Below are positions 20,487 to 29,476 of a DNA stretch of 64,000 nucleotides, piece by piece. The position numbers were made by a program, and so were the translations under genes. The DNA is from Allobosea sp. (GTDB lineage Bacteria > Pseudomonadota > Alphaproteobacteria > Rhizobiales > Beijerinckiaceae), in assembly GCF_017308015.1 (NCBI RefSeq), contig NZ_JAFKFW010000013.1:1-64000 (forward strand), read 5' to 3'. The notes below the pieces were generated by a model. That model did not search any database and was not told where the DNA came from. It saw only the letters and a list, made by a program, of their open reading frames with translations. Position 1 is the stretch's first letter, and each line of letters begins with the position of its first letter.

Positions 20487-21052
20487 CAGACCCGCCGCGC
20501 TCCTAGCGTCGCCGCCACGAGGCCAAGCGGCACGAGCACCAGCAGGGTCGGCAGCATCGGCAGGCGCAGCAGGCCCACCGCAACGAAGGCGGCCGCAGCC
20601 ATGACCCAGGCCCAGCGCGCGAGACCGGCCTTCGCGAGCAGCCGCAAGGCCGTACCGAGGATAAGCCCAGCGGCGCTGGCGGCGGCACCGGTCAAAGCGA
20701 TCTGCGCGAGCGGATGGCCGGATACGGCGTCATAGCCATTCGCGAGCGCGACCAGGCAGAGGAGCGGCATCGCCATCAGGGCGAAGACACAGGTCAGCGC
20801 GCCGATGCCGCCACGGAAGCGGTCGCCCAGCATCACCGCCGCATTGACCGTGTTGGCACCGGGCAGCGCCTGACAGATGCCGATCAATTCGGCATAGCCG
20901 CGATCATCGAGCCAGTTGCGCTCGGTGACGATGACGTGGCGCGCGACCGGCCCGACACCGCCGAAGCCCATCAGGCCGATCTTGAGGAACCCGGCGAACA
21001 GGTCCGGCAGGCTCGGCCGGGGCGCTTCCGATGCGGTTTCGAGGGCCGACAT
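20486..21052 (-). CDS. chromate transporter, first half (ChrA family)
   Basis: This 188-aa membrane protein is the first of a split ChrA pair. The domain begins LPDLFAGFLKIGLMGFGGVGPVARHVIV, then WLDDRGYAELIGICQALPGANTVNAAVMLG, where PGA stands in place of the usual PGP. Five or six hydrophobic segments follow. It is coupled to the second half at 20486. A LysE-family gene lies 9 bp upstream on the same strand, so these three transport genes may be co-transcribed. Confidence 0.85.
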   Translation of the reverse strand: MSALETASEAPRPSLPDLFAGFLKIGLMGFGGVGPVARHVIVTERNWLDDRGYAELIGICQALPGANTVNAAVMLGDRFRGGIGALTCVFALMAMPLLCLVALANGYDAVSGHPLAQIALTGAAASAAGLILGTALRLLAKAGLARWAWVMAAAAFVAVGLLRLPMLPTLLVLVPLGLVAATLGARRV

Positions 21053-21061
21053 CCGGAGTGG

Positions 21062-21694
21062 CTAGCGCCGCGTTTCCATCGCCATGCGCAAGGCAAAGCC
21101 GGCGAGCACCGTCCCCATCAGCCAGCGCTGCACCAGCGACCAGAAGGGCCGCGTCCGCAGGAACAGCGCGATGCTGCCGGCCGCCGTGGCGATCAGGGCA
21201 TTGACGCTGCCGCTGATCGCAATCTGGACGAAGCCGAGCACGACCGACTGGCTGAGGACATGGCCGGCGGTCGGATCGATGAATTGCGGCAGCAGCGCGA
21301 GATAGAACATCGCGATCTTCGGGTTGAGCAGGCTGGTCAGAAAGCCCATCGCGAAGAGCTTACGCGGCCCGTCATGGGGGAGGTCGCGGACATGGAACGG
21401 CGAGCGCCCGCCCGGCCGCACCGCCTGCCAGGCGAGCCAGAGCAGATAGGCCGCGCCGCCGAGCCGCAGAGCATCATAGGCATAAGGCACTGCGAAGAGC
21501 AGAGCCGTAATGCCGAAGGCGGCGCAGAACATGTAGACGAAAAAACCGAGGATCACGCCGCAAAGCGAGATCAGCCCTGCTCCCCGACCCTGCGCGATCG
21601 AGCGCGAAATCAGGTAGATCATGTTGGGGCCGGGCGTCAGCACCATGCCGAGCGCGATCAGCGAGAAGGTGATGAGCGTCGTCGTCTCGGGCAT
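21062..21694 (-). CDS. LysE/RhtB family amino-acid exporter
   Basis: This 210-aa inner-membrane exporter opens with LITFSLIALGMVLTPGPNMIYLISRSIAQGR, the classic LysE N-terminus, and has GLISLCGVILGFFVYM and FAMGFLTSLLNPKIAMFYLALLPQF, the NPK loop of the family. Six membrane helices are expected. I chose the ATG at 21694, since the conserved N-terminus starts there and the upstream in-frame extension is not family-like. The substrate (lysine, homoserine, threonine or other) cannot be read from sequence. It lies directly upstream of the two ChrA genes. Confidence 0.88.
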   Translation of the reverse strand: MPETTTLITFSLIALGMVLTPGPNMIYLISRSIAQGRGAGLISLCGVILGFFVYMFCAAFGITALLFAVPYAYDALRLGGAAYLLWLAWQAVRPGGRSPFHVRDLPHDGPRKLFAMGFLTSLLNPKIAMFYLALLPQFIDPTAGHVLSQSVVLGFVQIAISGSVNALIATAAGSIALFLRTRPFWSLVQRWLMGTVLAGFALRMAMETRR

Positions 21695-21864
21695 GTGAAG
21701 CGCTCCGGCGGAACTCTGCGCTTGGATCACGGATCGCGATAGCCGGCAATCGGCTGCACCGTGAGAGCGGCCATGCAAGCTCTGCCATTCGGGAGCCTGA
21801 CCCCACCGCGACGGAACCCAGCGGACTGCCAACGGTTGTGGCCACCAGGCGCATCGGAGGAAAC

Positions 21865-22422
21865 ATGACGCTGTTCAGCCGGCTGCTCTACACCATCATC
21901 TCCTTCGCGCTGCTCGGCGCCTCGATCGTGCTGATCAGCGTCGCGGTCTGGCGGACCTCGCAGGGCTTCTGGACCGGCGAAGGCGCGCTCGACACGATGC
22001 TCGACGCGATCGGGCTCGTGATCATCGCGGTCGCGGTCGCCGATGTCGGCAAGTTCCTGTTCGAGGAGGAAGTCGTCGCCGATCGCGAGATGCGCCGCCC
22101 TGCCGAGGCGCGGGGCTCGCTGACCAAGTTCATGTCGATCCTGATCGTGGCGCTGTCGCTGGAATCGCTGGTGCTGATCGCCAAGACCTCACGCGAGGCG
22201 ATTGGAGACATCGTCTATCCGGGCCTCTTGATGCTGCTCGCCGTGCTGACACTGGTCGGACTCGGCCTGTTCCAGAAGCTCAGTCAGAACGCGACGGCGG
22301 CCGTACCTCCGGATCGGGAGAAAGACGATAGCGACGATATCGGTGATCGCCCGATCGAAGCGAAAAAGTCGGCTGCGCGTTCCAAACGCCGCAATGGCTT
22401 GCCCGCAGCGAGCCCTGCCTAG
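21865..22422 (+). CDS. inner-membrane protein of unknown function
   Basis: This 185-aa protein has four likely membrane helices: about 3-27, 45-62, 93-112 and 120-142. The loop between helices 2 and 3 is charged (DVGKFLFEEEVVADREMRRPAEARGS). The C-terminal 40 residues are hydrophilic and basic (SKRRNG near the end) and probably cytoplasmic. The start ATG has a strong CGGAGG 5 bp upstream, which supports a real gene. I do not recognise a named family. It converges on and overlaps the dinB-like gene by 4 bp, so no terminator separates them. Confidence 0.7.
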   Translation: MTLFSRLLYTIISFALLGASIVLISVAVWRTSQGFWTGEGALDTMLDAIGLVIIAVAVADVGKFLFEEEVVADREMRRPAEARGSLTKFMSILIVALSLESLVLIAKTSREAIGDIVYPGLLMLLAVLTLVGLGLFQKLSQNATAAVPPDREKDDSDDIGDRPIEAKKSAARSKRRNGLPAASPA

Positions 22423-22925
22423 CGCGGCTCATCGACCAAAAAGAGATCGGTATCATCGGGCTTCGCGCCCGCCGCCGTGAGCATGGCATGGATCTGGCCG
22501 CGATGATGGGTCTGGTGGTTGAAGAAATGGGCCATCACGAAGCCGCGCGGCCGGCCCATCTCGCGGCCGGCCGCACCGGAATACCAGATCAGCGTGCCGC
22601 GCAGCCAATCGGCCGTGACTTTGTCCGCCCAGTCGAGAATGAACTGGTCACGCTGGCGCCGGCGCGCGCAGAACGGCGCCCAGCCCTCGAAATACAGGGC
22701 GGAATCACGTCCCCCGACGGAGGGCTTCTCGCTGCCGGTGAGGCGGCCGAGCCAGGTCTCGTCGGCCCAGAGGATGTGGTTGAAAGTGCCGTGGATCGAC
22801 TTGAAAAAGGCGCCGCGATCGAGCTTGCGCGCCTCGTCGGTCAAGCCGTCTGCCGCCGCCATCAGGCTGCGGTTCTGCCAGGCATTGTAGCAAGCCATGG
22901 TCTGGACGAAAGCGGGATCGACCAT
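22419..22925 (-). CDS. DinB family protein
   Basis: This 168-aa four-helix-bundle protein of the DinB/YfiT group has putative divalent-metal ligands in SIHGTFNHILWADETW and in FFNHQTHHRGQIHAML. Members act as thiol-dependent or metal-dependent transferases and detoxification enzymes; no specific activity can be assigned here. The ATG at 22925 is preceded by GAGGAGG. The gene starts 13 bp after the stop of the FAD oxidoreductase on the same strand and is probably co-transcribed with it. Confidence 0.85.
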   Translation of the reverse strand: MVDPAFVQTMACYNAWQNRSLMAAADGLTDEARKLDRGAFFKSIHGTFNHILWADETWLGRLTGSEKPSVGGRDSALYFEGWAPFCARRRQRDQFILDWADKVTADWLRGTLIWYSGAAGREMGRPRGFVMAHFFNHQTHHRGQIHAMLTAAGAKPDDTDLFLVDEPR

Positions 22926-22938
22926 GGCGGCCTCCTCG

Positions 22939-24162
22939 TCAGATGACGTTGGCCTCCTTGAGCGGCCGTCCCGCAACGATGCGCTCGTGGCCGAGATCGG
23001 CAAGGTCGAGCGAGCGATAGCGGCCATGCGCGATATGCTCGGCGAGCCCGCGCCCGACCGCCGGCGCCTGCTGCAGGCCGTGGCCGGAGAAGCCGTTGGC
23101 GAGATAGAGGTTGGGCAGGCCGACCGCCGGGCCAATGATGGCGTTATGGTCGAGCCCGCACATGTCGTAGGGGCCCGCCCAGGCGCGGCCGGGCTTGATC
23201 TGCTCGAAGGCCGGGATGCGCGTGGCGAGCGAGGGCCAGACCACCTCCTCGAAGAAGCCCCAGTCGACATCCTCGGCAGCGGGATCGGTCTCGATCCACT
23301 CGACATCCTGCTCAGGCGTCAGCGGCGAGCAGCTACCGATGAAGAGCTGGCCTTCCGACGTGCGCTTGCCCTCCTGCCGGCACCAGGCTCCGGTCGTATC
23401 GATCAGGAGCGGGCAGCCATCGACATCGCCCTTGCAGGTGAAGGTGAAGACATAGCGCTTCATCGACTTCACTGGGATCTCAATCCCCGCCGTCGCGGCG
23501 AGCTTCGCGCCGTGGGTACCGCTGGCATTGACGACGGCACCGCAGGAGATGCGGCTGCCATCGGCGAGCTCTACCGCGGTGACCCGACCGCCTTCGGTGA
23601 CGTGACGGGCAACCTCGCCCTGCCGATATTCGACGCCGAGGCTGCGCGCCCTCTTGCGGAAGGCCTGGAGCAGCGCCCAGCCGTCGAACCAGCCTTCGCC
23701 GCTGACGCCGAAGGTCCCGCAGGCGAGGTCCTCGGTGTTGAGCCAGGGGAAGCGCTGCTTCAGCGTGGCGGGGTCGTAGAGCGCGATATCGGCACCCTCG
23801 GCAGCCTGCAGCTTCTGGTTGGCTTCGAGGATCGGCGCGCCGGCTTCGCTGGCGAGATAGAGATAGCCGCCCTCGTGCAGGTCGATCGCCGGAACGTCGC
23901 CATCGACCGCTAGGTGCTGGCCGATATTGCGCAAGAAATCGACGCCGAAGAGCGAGATCCGAATGTTCACCGCGCTGGAGAATTGCTGGCGGATAGAGGC
24001 CGCCGAGAGCGCGGAAGCCGAAAAGCGGTAGGTTGGGTCCTTCTCGATCACCACGACCTTGCCGGTGAAACCTGGATCGGCGGCGAGATGATAGGCGACG
24101 GAGGAGCCGATCGCGGCGCCACCGCAGATCACGACATCGGCGCTTTCGGAGACGGGCAGCAT
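22939..24162 (-). CDS. FAD-dependent oxidoreductase (DAO family)
   Basis: This 407-aa flavoprotein of the D-amino-acid oxidase / sarcosine oxidase / glycine oxidase group has an N-terminal Rossmann FAD site (ADVVICGGAAIGSSVAYHLA) followed by VVVIEKDPTYRFSAS. The DAO core includes GWFDGWALLQAFRKRARSLG and CGAVVNASGTHGAKLA. The C-terminal FAD loop is NLYLANGFSGHGLQQAPAVG. It likely oxidises an amine or amino acid, giving an imine and H2O2 or reduced acceptor. It sits downstream of a LysR gene that is divergent from a lysine-type catabolic cluster, so L-pipecolate or a related lysine intermediate is a plausible but unproven substrate. Confidence 0.85.
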   Translation of the reverse strand: MLPVSESADVVICGGAAIGSSVAYHLAADPGFTGKVVVIEKDPTYRFSASALSAASIRQQFSSAVNIRISLFGVDFLRNIGQHLAVDGDVPAIDLHEGGYLYLASEAGAPILEANQKLQAAEGADIALYDPATLKQRFPWLNTEDLACGTFGVSGEGWFDGWALLQAFRKRARSLGVEYRQGEVARHVTEGGRVTAVELADGSRISCGAVVNASGTHGAKLAATAGIEIPVKSMKRYVFTFTCKGDVDGCPLLIDTTGAWCRQEGKRTSEGQLFIGSCSPLTPEQDVEWIETDPAAEDVDWGFFEEVVWPSLATRIPAFEQIKPGRAWAGPYDMCGLDHNAIIGPAVGLPNLYLANGFSGHGLQQAPAVGRGLAEHIAHGRYRSLDLADLGHERIVAGRPLKEANVI

Positions 24163-24256
24163 GGCAGGCCTCGCGCAGCCGGCTTCGCTGGGAAAAGCCG
24201 GGTTGGTGAATTTCGCGCATGAATGAACGAGCGAGGCGCGCTTGTCGAGAGGCGCT

Positions 24257-25171
24257 TCAGCTCGCTGGCGCGCATTCCCCGAGCAGCCAGTCGCGGAAGG
24301 CGATAACCGTCGGCAGATTGGCCTTCTCCTCGGGATAGACGAGATAGTACCCGTCCTTGCCGGTCACAGGCCGGTCGATCGGGATGACCAACGAACCCGA
24401 GCGCAATTCTTCCTCGACCAGAAAGCGCGGCACGATGGCGAGCCCGAGTCCCGCCACTGCCGCCTGCGCGATCATGGCGAACTGCTCGAAGCGCGGGCCC
24501 ATCAAGGCCCGCTCCGGCGCCAGTCCCTGCTGCTCCAGCCAGTTGGCCCAGGCTCGTGGCCGGGTCGATTGCTGGAGCAAGGGCGCGCGCAGCATGTCGG
24601 CCGCCTCGGTGATCCCGACGCGTGCCAGCAGGGAGGGGGCGGCGACGGGCACGACTTCCTCGCCCATCAGGCGGTGGAGCCTTGCTCCGGGCCAGTTCTC
24701 CGCGCCGAAATGCACGGCGGCATCGACCTGCTCGCGGGCGAAATCGAAGGGCACCAGCCGCGTGGTGAAATTGATGGTGATGCCGGGATGAGCCTCGGTG
24801 AAACGCGGCAGCCGCGGGATCAGCCAGCGTGTGCCGAAGGTTGGCAATGTGGCGAGATTGAGCACACCAGCCGCGCCGCGGAAGGCCATGGCGGAGACCG
24901 TCGCCGCGGCAAGCCGGGACAGCCCGTCGCGGATATCGTTGGCATAGGCCGCCCCCGCCGCCGTCAGGCTGACGCGCTTCTTGACGCGCTCGAACAGACT
25001 GACGCCGAGCACCTTTTCGAGATGCGCGACCTGCCGGCTGACCGCGCCCTGGGTCAGGTTCAGTTCCTCCGCCGCGCGCGTGAAACTGCCGTGCCGGGCC
25101 GCGGCCTCGAAGGCGGCGAGCGCGGAGAGCGAAGGCACCGAGAGGCGGCCGGGAACGAGCGCATCATCCAT
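24257..25171 (-). CDS. LysR-type regulator (GcvA-like), probable regulator of the lysine/glutaryl-CoA cluster
   Basis: This 304-aa regulator has an N-terminal winged helix-turn-helix (LSALAAFEAAARHGSFTRAAEELNLT, GAVSRQVAHLEKVLG) and a GcvA-type effector domain with WPGARLHRLMGEEVVPVAAPSLL and GLGLAIVPRFLVEEEL. It is divergent from the ALDH7-gcdH cluster. A 20-bp imperfect palindrome at 25178-25197 begins 7 bp from its ATG, ideal for autoregulation and control of the divergent operon. The ATG lacks a clear Shine-Dalgarno sequence. Comparable LysR regulators next to glutaryl-CoA dehydrogenase genes (GcdR in Pseudomonas) respond to glutarate. Confidence 0.88.
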   Translation of the reverse strand: MDDALVPGRLSVPSLSALAAFEAAARHGSFTRAAEELNLTQGAVSRQVAHLEKVLGVSLFERVKKRVSLTAAGAAYANDIRDGLSRLAAATVSAMAFRGAAGVLNLATLPTFGTRWLIPRLPRFTEAHPGITINFTTRLVPFDFAREQVDAAVHFGAENWPGARLHRLMGEEVVPVAAPSLLARVGITEAADMLRAPLLQQSTRPRAWANWLEQQGLAPERALMGPRFEQFAMIAQAAVAGLGLAIVPRFLVEEELRSGSLVIPIDRPVTGKDGYYLVYPEEKANLPTVIAFRDWLLGECAPAS

Positions 25172-25177
25172 GATTAA

Positions 25178-25197
25178 TTCTCATCAAGTGGTGAGAA
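25178..25197. promoter_or_regulatory. LysR operator in the divergent promoter region
   Basis: TTCTCATCAAGTGGTGAGAA is an inverted repeat with 9-bp arms and one mismatch (TTCTCATCA against TGGTGAGAA). It lies 7 bp upstream of the LysR ATG and 140 bp upstream of the divergent ALDH gene, the usual place for a LysR recognition site. Confidence 0.7.
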
Positions 25198-25336
25198 CAT
25201 ATCGGTTGCCCAAGCGACGCGAAAGAGGGCATTGTTCCGGCCTCAAGCGCGGCGGCCTCCGGTTCCCGCGCCTTTATGTCATGCGCCCCAGGGCATGCGC
25301 CCTCGGGCTCCCGCCCGCGACCGCTGGAAGACAACG

Positions 25337-26857
25337 ATGGCCACATCCCTGCCGAAAGACACGCTCGCCCTGCTCAAGCGCCTCGGCGTCGCCGATTCGG
25401 CCTACGCCGATGCCGGCCTCTCGGCCCGCTCGCCGATCACCGGCGAGGCCATCGTGACCCTGCGTGAGACCTCACCGGCCGAGGCCGAGGCCGCGATCGG
25501 CCGGGCCCAATCCGCCTATCTCGCCTGGCGCAAGGTGCCGGCGCCGCGCCGCGGCGAATTCGTCCGCCTGCTCGGCGAGGAGCTGCGCGCCGCCAAGACC
25601 GATCTCGGCCTGCTGGTGACGCTCGAAGCCGGCAAGGTGACTTCCGAGGGCCTCGGCGAGGTCCAGGAGATGATCGATATCTGCGACTTCGCCGTCGGCC
25701 TGTCGCGCCAGCTCTACGGCCTGACCATCGCCACCGAGCGCCCGAACCATCGCATGATGGAGACCTGGCATCCGATCGGCGTCGTGGGCGTGATCTCGGC
25801 CTTCAACTTCCCGGTCGCGGTCTGGTGCTGGAACGCGGCGCTCGCCTTCGTCTGCGGCGACAGCGTCGTCTGGAAGCCCTCCGAGAAGACCCCGCTGACC
25901 GCGCTCGCCGTGCAGGCCATCGTCGAGAAGACGATGAAGCGCTTTGGTTCGGAAGCTCCGATCGGCCTCTCGGAAGTCCTCGTCGGCGGCCGCGAGCTCG
26001 GCGACATCCTGGTCCAGGATCATCGCGTCCCGGTCGTCTCGGCCACCGGCTCGACCCGCATGGGCAAGGAAGTCGGCCAGAAGCTCGCCGCGCGCTTCGC
26101 CCGCGCCATCCTGGAGCTCGGCGGCAACAATGCCGCGATCGTCGCCCCCTCGGCCGATCTCGACATCGCGCTGCGCGGCATCGCCTTCGCGGCGATGGGC
26201 ACCGCCGGCCAGCGCTGCACCACGCTGCGCCGCCTGATCGTGCATGAAAGCGTCTATGACGCGCTCGTGCCGAAGCTCGCCAAGGTCTACGGCTCGGTGA
26301 AGATCGGCGATCCCCGCGAGGCGGGTGTGCTGGTCGGCCCGCTGGTCGACGAGGCCGCCTATCAGGGCATGCAGAAGGCGCTCTCCGAGGCCAAGGCCGA
26401 GGGCGGCAAGGTCCATGGCGGCGAGAAGGTCGATGTCGGCTCCGGCGGCTTCTATGTCCGCCCGGCCCTGGTCGAGATGCCCAGGCAGTGCGGCCCGGTC
26501 GAGCGCGAGACCTTCGCGCCCATCCTCTATGTGATGAAGTACAAGTCCATCGACGAGGCGATCGCGATCCAGAACGCCGTCGGCGCCGGCCTGTCCTCCT
26601 CGATCTTCACGCTGAACATGCGCGAGGCCGAGCTCTTCGTCTCCGACGAGGGCTCCGACTGCGGCATCGCCAACGTCAATATCGGCCCCTCGGGCGCCGA
26701 GATCGGCGGCGCGTTCGGCGGCGAGAAGGAGACGGGCGGCGGCCGCGAGGCCGGCTCGGACGCCTGGAAGGCCTATATGCGCCGCGCCACCAACACGCTG
26801 AACTACGGCACCACTCTGCCGCTGGCGCAGGGCGTCAGCTTCGACGTGGATGCGTGA
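25337..26857 (+). CDS. ALDH7-type aldehyde dehydrogenase (2-aminoadipate semialdehyde dehydrogenase-like)
   Basis: This 506-aa NAD(P)-dependent aldehyde dehydrogenase closely resembles antiquitin (ALDH7A1) and bacterial AmaB, which oxidise 2-aminoadipate 6-semialdehyde (piperideine-6-carboxylate) in lysine breakdown. Signs are LLKRLGV at the start, HPIGVVGVISAFNFPVAVWC, VVWKPSEKTPLTA, catalytic glutamate E260 in ILELGGNN and catalytic cysteine C294 in AGQRCTTLRR. The C-terminal GGAFGGEKETGGGREAGSD motif is typical of ALDH7. I chose ATG 25337 because GGAAG precedes it and the length then fits. gcdH follows on the same strand, supporting the lysine assignment. Confidence 0.88.
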   Translation: MATSLPKDTLALLKRLGVADSAYADAGLSARSPITGEAIVTLRETSPAEAEAAIGRAQSAYLAWRKVPAPRRGEFVRLLGEELRAAKTDLGLLVTLEAGKVTSEGLGEVQEMIDICDFAVGLSRQLYGLTIATERPNHRMMETWHPIGVVGVISAFNFPVAVWCWNAALAFVCGDSVVWKPSEKTPLTALAVQAIVEKTMKRFGSEAPIGLSEVLVGGRELGDILVQDHRVPVVSATGSTRMGKEVGQKLAARFARAILELGGNNAAIVAPSADLDIALRGIAFAAMGTAGQRCTTLRRLIVHESVYDALVPKLAKVYGSVKIGDPREAGVLVGPLVDEAAYQGMQKALSEAKAEGGKVHGGEKVDVGSGGFYVRPALVEMPRQCGPVERETFAPILYVMKYKSIDEAIAIQNAVGAGLSSSIFTLNMREAELFVSDEGSDCGIANVNIGPSGAEIGGAFGGEKETGGGREAGSDAWKAYMRRATNTLNYGTTLPLAQGVSFDVDA

Positions 26858-26864
26858 CGCAGAA

Positions 26865-26957
26865 CGTCATTCCCGGGCGCCGCACGGCGCGGCCCCGGAA
26901 TCTCATGACAGTAAGACACTGGTTTCCGTGATGGTCGGGTCAAACCCGGCCATGATG
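26865..26957. repeat. intergenic palindromic repeats between the ALDH gene and gcdH
   Basis: A unit at 26865-26904 has CATTCCCGGG and CCCCGGAATCTC arms around a GC-rich centre. A second unit at 26928-26957 (GATGGTCGGGTCAAACCCGG) is related to those at 18.5 and 28.2 kb. Confidence 0.6.
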
Positions 26958-26983
26958 GTCTGAATATCAGGGAGACGAACACC

Positions 26984-28180
26984 ATGGCCGGCAGCCACAA
27001 GCTCGCAAAGTTCACCTGGGACGATGCCTATCTGCTCGACGAGCAGTTGAACGAGGACGAGCGGCTGATCCGCGACACAGCCCGCGCCTATGCGCAGGAG
27101 AAGCTCGCTCCCCGCATCCATGACGCTTATCTCGACGAGAAGACCGACCGGTCGATCTTCAACGAAATGGGCGAGCTCGGCCTGCTCGGCGTCACCGTGC
27201 CCGAGGAATATGGCTGCGCCGGCGCCAACTACGTCTCCTACGGCCTCGTCGCCCGAGAGGTCGAGCGCATCGACTCCGGCTACCGCTCGATGATGTCGGT
27301 GCAGTCCTCGCTGGTGATGTACCCGATCTACGCCTATGGCAGCGAAGAGCAGCGCAAGAAGTACCTGCCGAAGCTGGGCTCGGGCGAATGGGTCGGCTGC
27401 TTCGGCCTGACCGAGCCGGATGCAGGCTCCGATCCCGGCGGCATGAAGACCCGCGCCGAGAAGGTCGCCGACGGCTACAAGCTGATCGGTTCCAAGATGT
27501 GGATCTCGAACTCGCCGATCGCCGACGTCTTCGTCGTCTGGGCAAAATCGGCAGCGCATGACAACCAGATCCGCGGCTTCATCCTCGACAAGGGCATGAA
27601 GGGCCTCTCCGCGCCGAAGATCGGCGGCAAGCTCTCGCTGCGCGCCTCGATCACCGGTGAGGTCGTCATGGATGGCGTCATCGTGCCGGAAGAGAATCTG
27701 CTGCCGAACGTCTCGGGCCTGTCGGGCCCGTTCGGCTGCCTCAACCGCGCCCGCTACGGCATCTCCTGGGGCGTGATGGGCGCCGCCGAGGACTGCTTCC
27801 ACCGCGCCCGCCAGTACGGGCTCGACCGCAAGCAGTTCAACAAGCCCCTCGCCCAGACGCAGCTCTACCAGAAGAAGCTCGCGGACATGCTGACCGAGAT
27901 CACCCTCGGCCTGCAGGGTAGCTTGCGCGTCGGGCGCCTGCTCGACGACGGCAAGATGGCCCCGGAAATGATCAGCCTCGTCAAGCGCAACAATTGCGGC
28001 AAGGCGCTCGACATCGCCCGCCAGGCCCGCGACATGCACGGCGGCAACGGCATCCAGATCGAGTATCAGGTGATGCGCCACGCCGCGAACCTCGAGACGG
28101 TCAACACCTATGAGGGCACGCATGACGTCCACGCGCTGATCCTCGGGCGGGCCATCACCGGTCTGCAGGCGTTCTTCTGA
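26984..28180 (+). CDS. gcdH: glutaryl-CoA dehydrogenase
   Basis: FAD-dependent acyl-CoA dehydrogenase that oxidises and decarboxylates glutaryl-CoA to crotonyl-CoA and CO2, the last committed step of lysine, hydroxylysine and tryptophan breakdown. The 398-aa protein has R101 in [15 protein letters not shown], which in this family contacts the substrate carboxylate. The catalytic base is E377 in [20 protein letters not shown], nearly the same as in the human enzyme. [15 protein letters not shown] and [18 protein letters not shown] are the FAD-binding loops. GGGAGAC lies 9 bp before the ATG. It is flanked by the ALDH7 gene and a glutarate-type CoA-transferase on the same strand. Confidence 0.96.
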   Translation: MAGSHKLAKFTWDDAYLLDEQLNEDERLIRDTARAYAQEKLAPRIHDAYLDEKTDRSIFNEMGELGLLGVTVPEEYGCAGANYVSYGLVAREVERIDSGYRSMMSVQSSLVMYPIYAYGSEEQRKKYLPKLGSGEWVGCFGLTEPDAGSDPGGMKTRAEKVADGYKLIGSKMWISNSPIADVFVVWAKSAAHDNQIRGFILDKGMKGLSAPKIGGKLSLRASITGEVVMDGVIVPEENLLPNVSGLSGPFGCLNRARYGISWGVMGAAEDCFHRARQYGLDRKQFNKPLAQTQLYQKKLADMLTEITLGLQGSLRVGRLLDDGKMAPEMISLVKRNNCGKALDIARQARDMHGGNGIQIEYQVMRHAANLETVNTYEGTHDVHALILGRAITGLQAFF

Positions 28181-28191
28181 GCCTGAACCTC

Positions 28192-28271
28192 CGTCATGCC
28201 CGGGGCTGCCCCGGGCATCTCATCCCGCGTGAATCTCCCCGGAGATGGTCGGGTCAAGCCCGACCATGACG
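28192..28271. repeat. paired intergenic palindromic repeats between gcdH and the CoA-transferase gene
   Basis: 28192-28221 carries ATGCCCGGGG-CTG-CCCCGGGCAT; 28241-28271 carries ATGGTCGGG-TCAAG-CCCGACCAT. The same family as at 18.5 and 26.9 kb. They sit inside a presumed operon. Confidence 0.65.
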
Positions 28272-28288
28272 CCCGAGTCGAACCCACC

Positions 28289-29476
28289 ATGACGCCCCCA
28301 CCGCTTACCGGCCTGCGCGTTCTCGAACTGGCGCGCATCCTCGCAGGTCCCTGGATCGGCCAGCTCCTGGCCGATCTCGGCGCCGATGTCGTCAAGGTCG
28401 AGGCGCCCGAGGGCGACGACACCCGCAAATGGGGCCCACCCTTCGTCGAAGGCGCCGGCGACGAACATCTCTCCGCTGCCTATTTCCACGCTGCCAATCG
28501 CGGCAAGCGCTCGATCACGGCCGATTTCCGCACGGCCGAGGGGCAGGCGCTGGTCCGGCGCCTCGCCGCCAATGCCGATGTGGTGGTCGAGAACTTCAAG
28601 GTCGGCGGCCTCAGCAAATACGGGCTCGATGCGGCCTCGCTGCGCAAGGAGTTCCCGCGCCTGGTTTATTGCTCGGTCACCGGCTTCGGACAGGACGGCC
28701 CCTATGCGCCGCGTGCCGGCTACGACTTCCTCGTCCAGGGCATGGGCGGGGCGATGTCGATCACCGGCGAGCCCGAGGGAGCGCCGATGAAGGCGGGCTA
28801 CGCCGTCGCCGACATCTATACCGGGCTCTATGCCACGGTCGGCATCCTCTCGGCACTGCGCCAGCGCGATACAACCGGCGAAGGCGCGACGCTCGACCTC
28901 GCCTTACTCGACTCGCAGGTCGCGGTGCTCGGCAACCAGGCGATGAACTATCTCGTCGGCGGCAACCCGCCGCCACGGCTCGGCAACGCCCACCCGAACA
29001 TCGTGCCCTATGACGTGTTCCCGGTCGCCGACGGCCATATCATCATCGCGACCGGCAATGACGGGCAGTGGCGCAAGCTCTGCGAGGTGCTGGGCGAGCC
29101 GGCCCTGGCCGACCATCCCGACTATCTCGACAACAAGTCGCGCGTGAAGAACCGCGTCGCGCTGACGGCCAAGCTGCATCTGCTCTGCCAGCGCTATGCC
29201 AAGCTCGATCTGCTGACAGCGCTGGAGAAGGTCGGCGTGCCCGCCGGCCCGATCAACGATATCGGCGAGGTCTTCGCCGACCCGCAGGTGATCGCCCGCG
29301 GCGTCAAGGTCGACCTGCCGAGCGAAGCCGCGAAGGCAGGCCACATTCCGACCGTCGCCTCGCCGATCGTCATGAACGGCGTGCGGCAGGTCGCCGACCG
29401 TCCGAGCCCGCGGCTCGGCGAGCACGCAGACGACATTTTGAACGATCCGGCCTGGGGAGGGCCGCAACATGGCTAA
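28289..29476 (+). CDS. CaiB/BaiF (class III) CoA-transferase, glutarate CoA-transferase-like
   Basis: This 395-aa class III CoA-transferase probably makes glutaryl-CoA from glutarate, as the human SUGCT enzyme does, and so feeds GcdH. Family signs are LTGLRVLELARILAGPWIGQ, LADLGADVVKVEAP, KRSITADFRTAEG, VVENFKVGGLSKYGLD and YCSVTGFGQDGPYA. The expected acyl-accepting aspartate is D146 in RAGYDFLVQGMGG. PLLDSQ-like (ALLDSQVAVLGNQAMNYL) is also conserved. The ATG at 28289 has a weak ribosome-binding site but gives the right N-terminus; upstream in-frame codons run through a repeat. The stop overlaps the next gene by 8 bp. Confidence 0.87.
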   Translation: MTPPPLTGLRVLELARILAGPWIGQLLADLGADVVKVEAPEGDDTRKWGPPFVEGAGDEHLSAAYFHAANRGKRSITADFRTAEGQALVRRLAANADVVVENFKVGGLSKYGLDAASLRKEFPRLVYCSVTGFGQDGPYAPRAGYDFLVQGMGGAMSITGEPEGAPMKAGYAVADIYTGLYATVGILSALRQRDTTGEGATLDLALLDSQVAVLGNQAMNYLVGGNPPPRLGNAHPNIVPYDVFPVADGHIIIATGNDGQWRKLCEVLGEPALADHPDYLDNKSRVKNRVALTAKLHLLCQRYAKLDLLTALEKVGVPAGPINDIGEVFADPQVIARGVKVDLPSEAAKAGHIPTVASPIVMNGVRQVADRPSPRLGEHADDILNDPAWGGPQHG

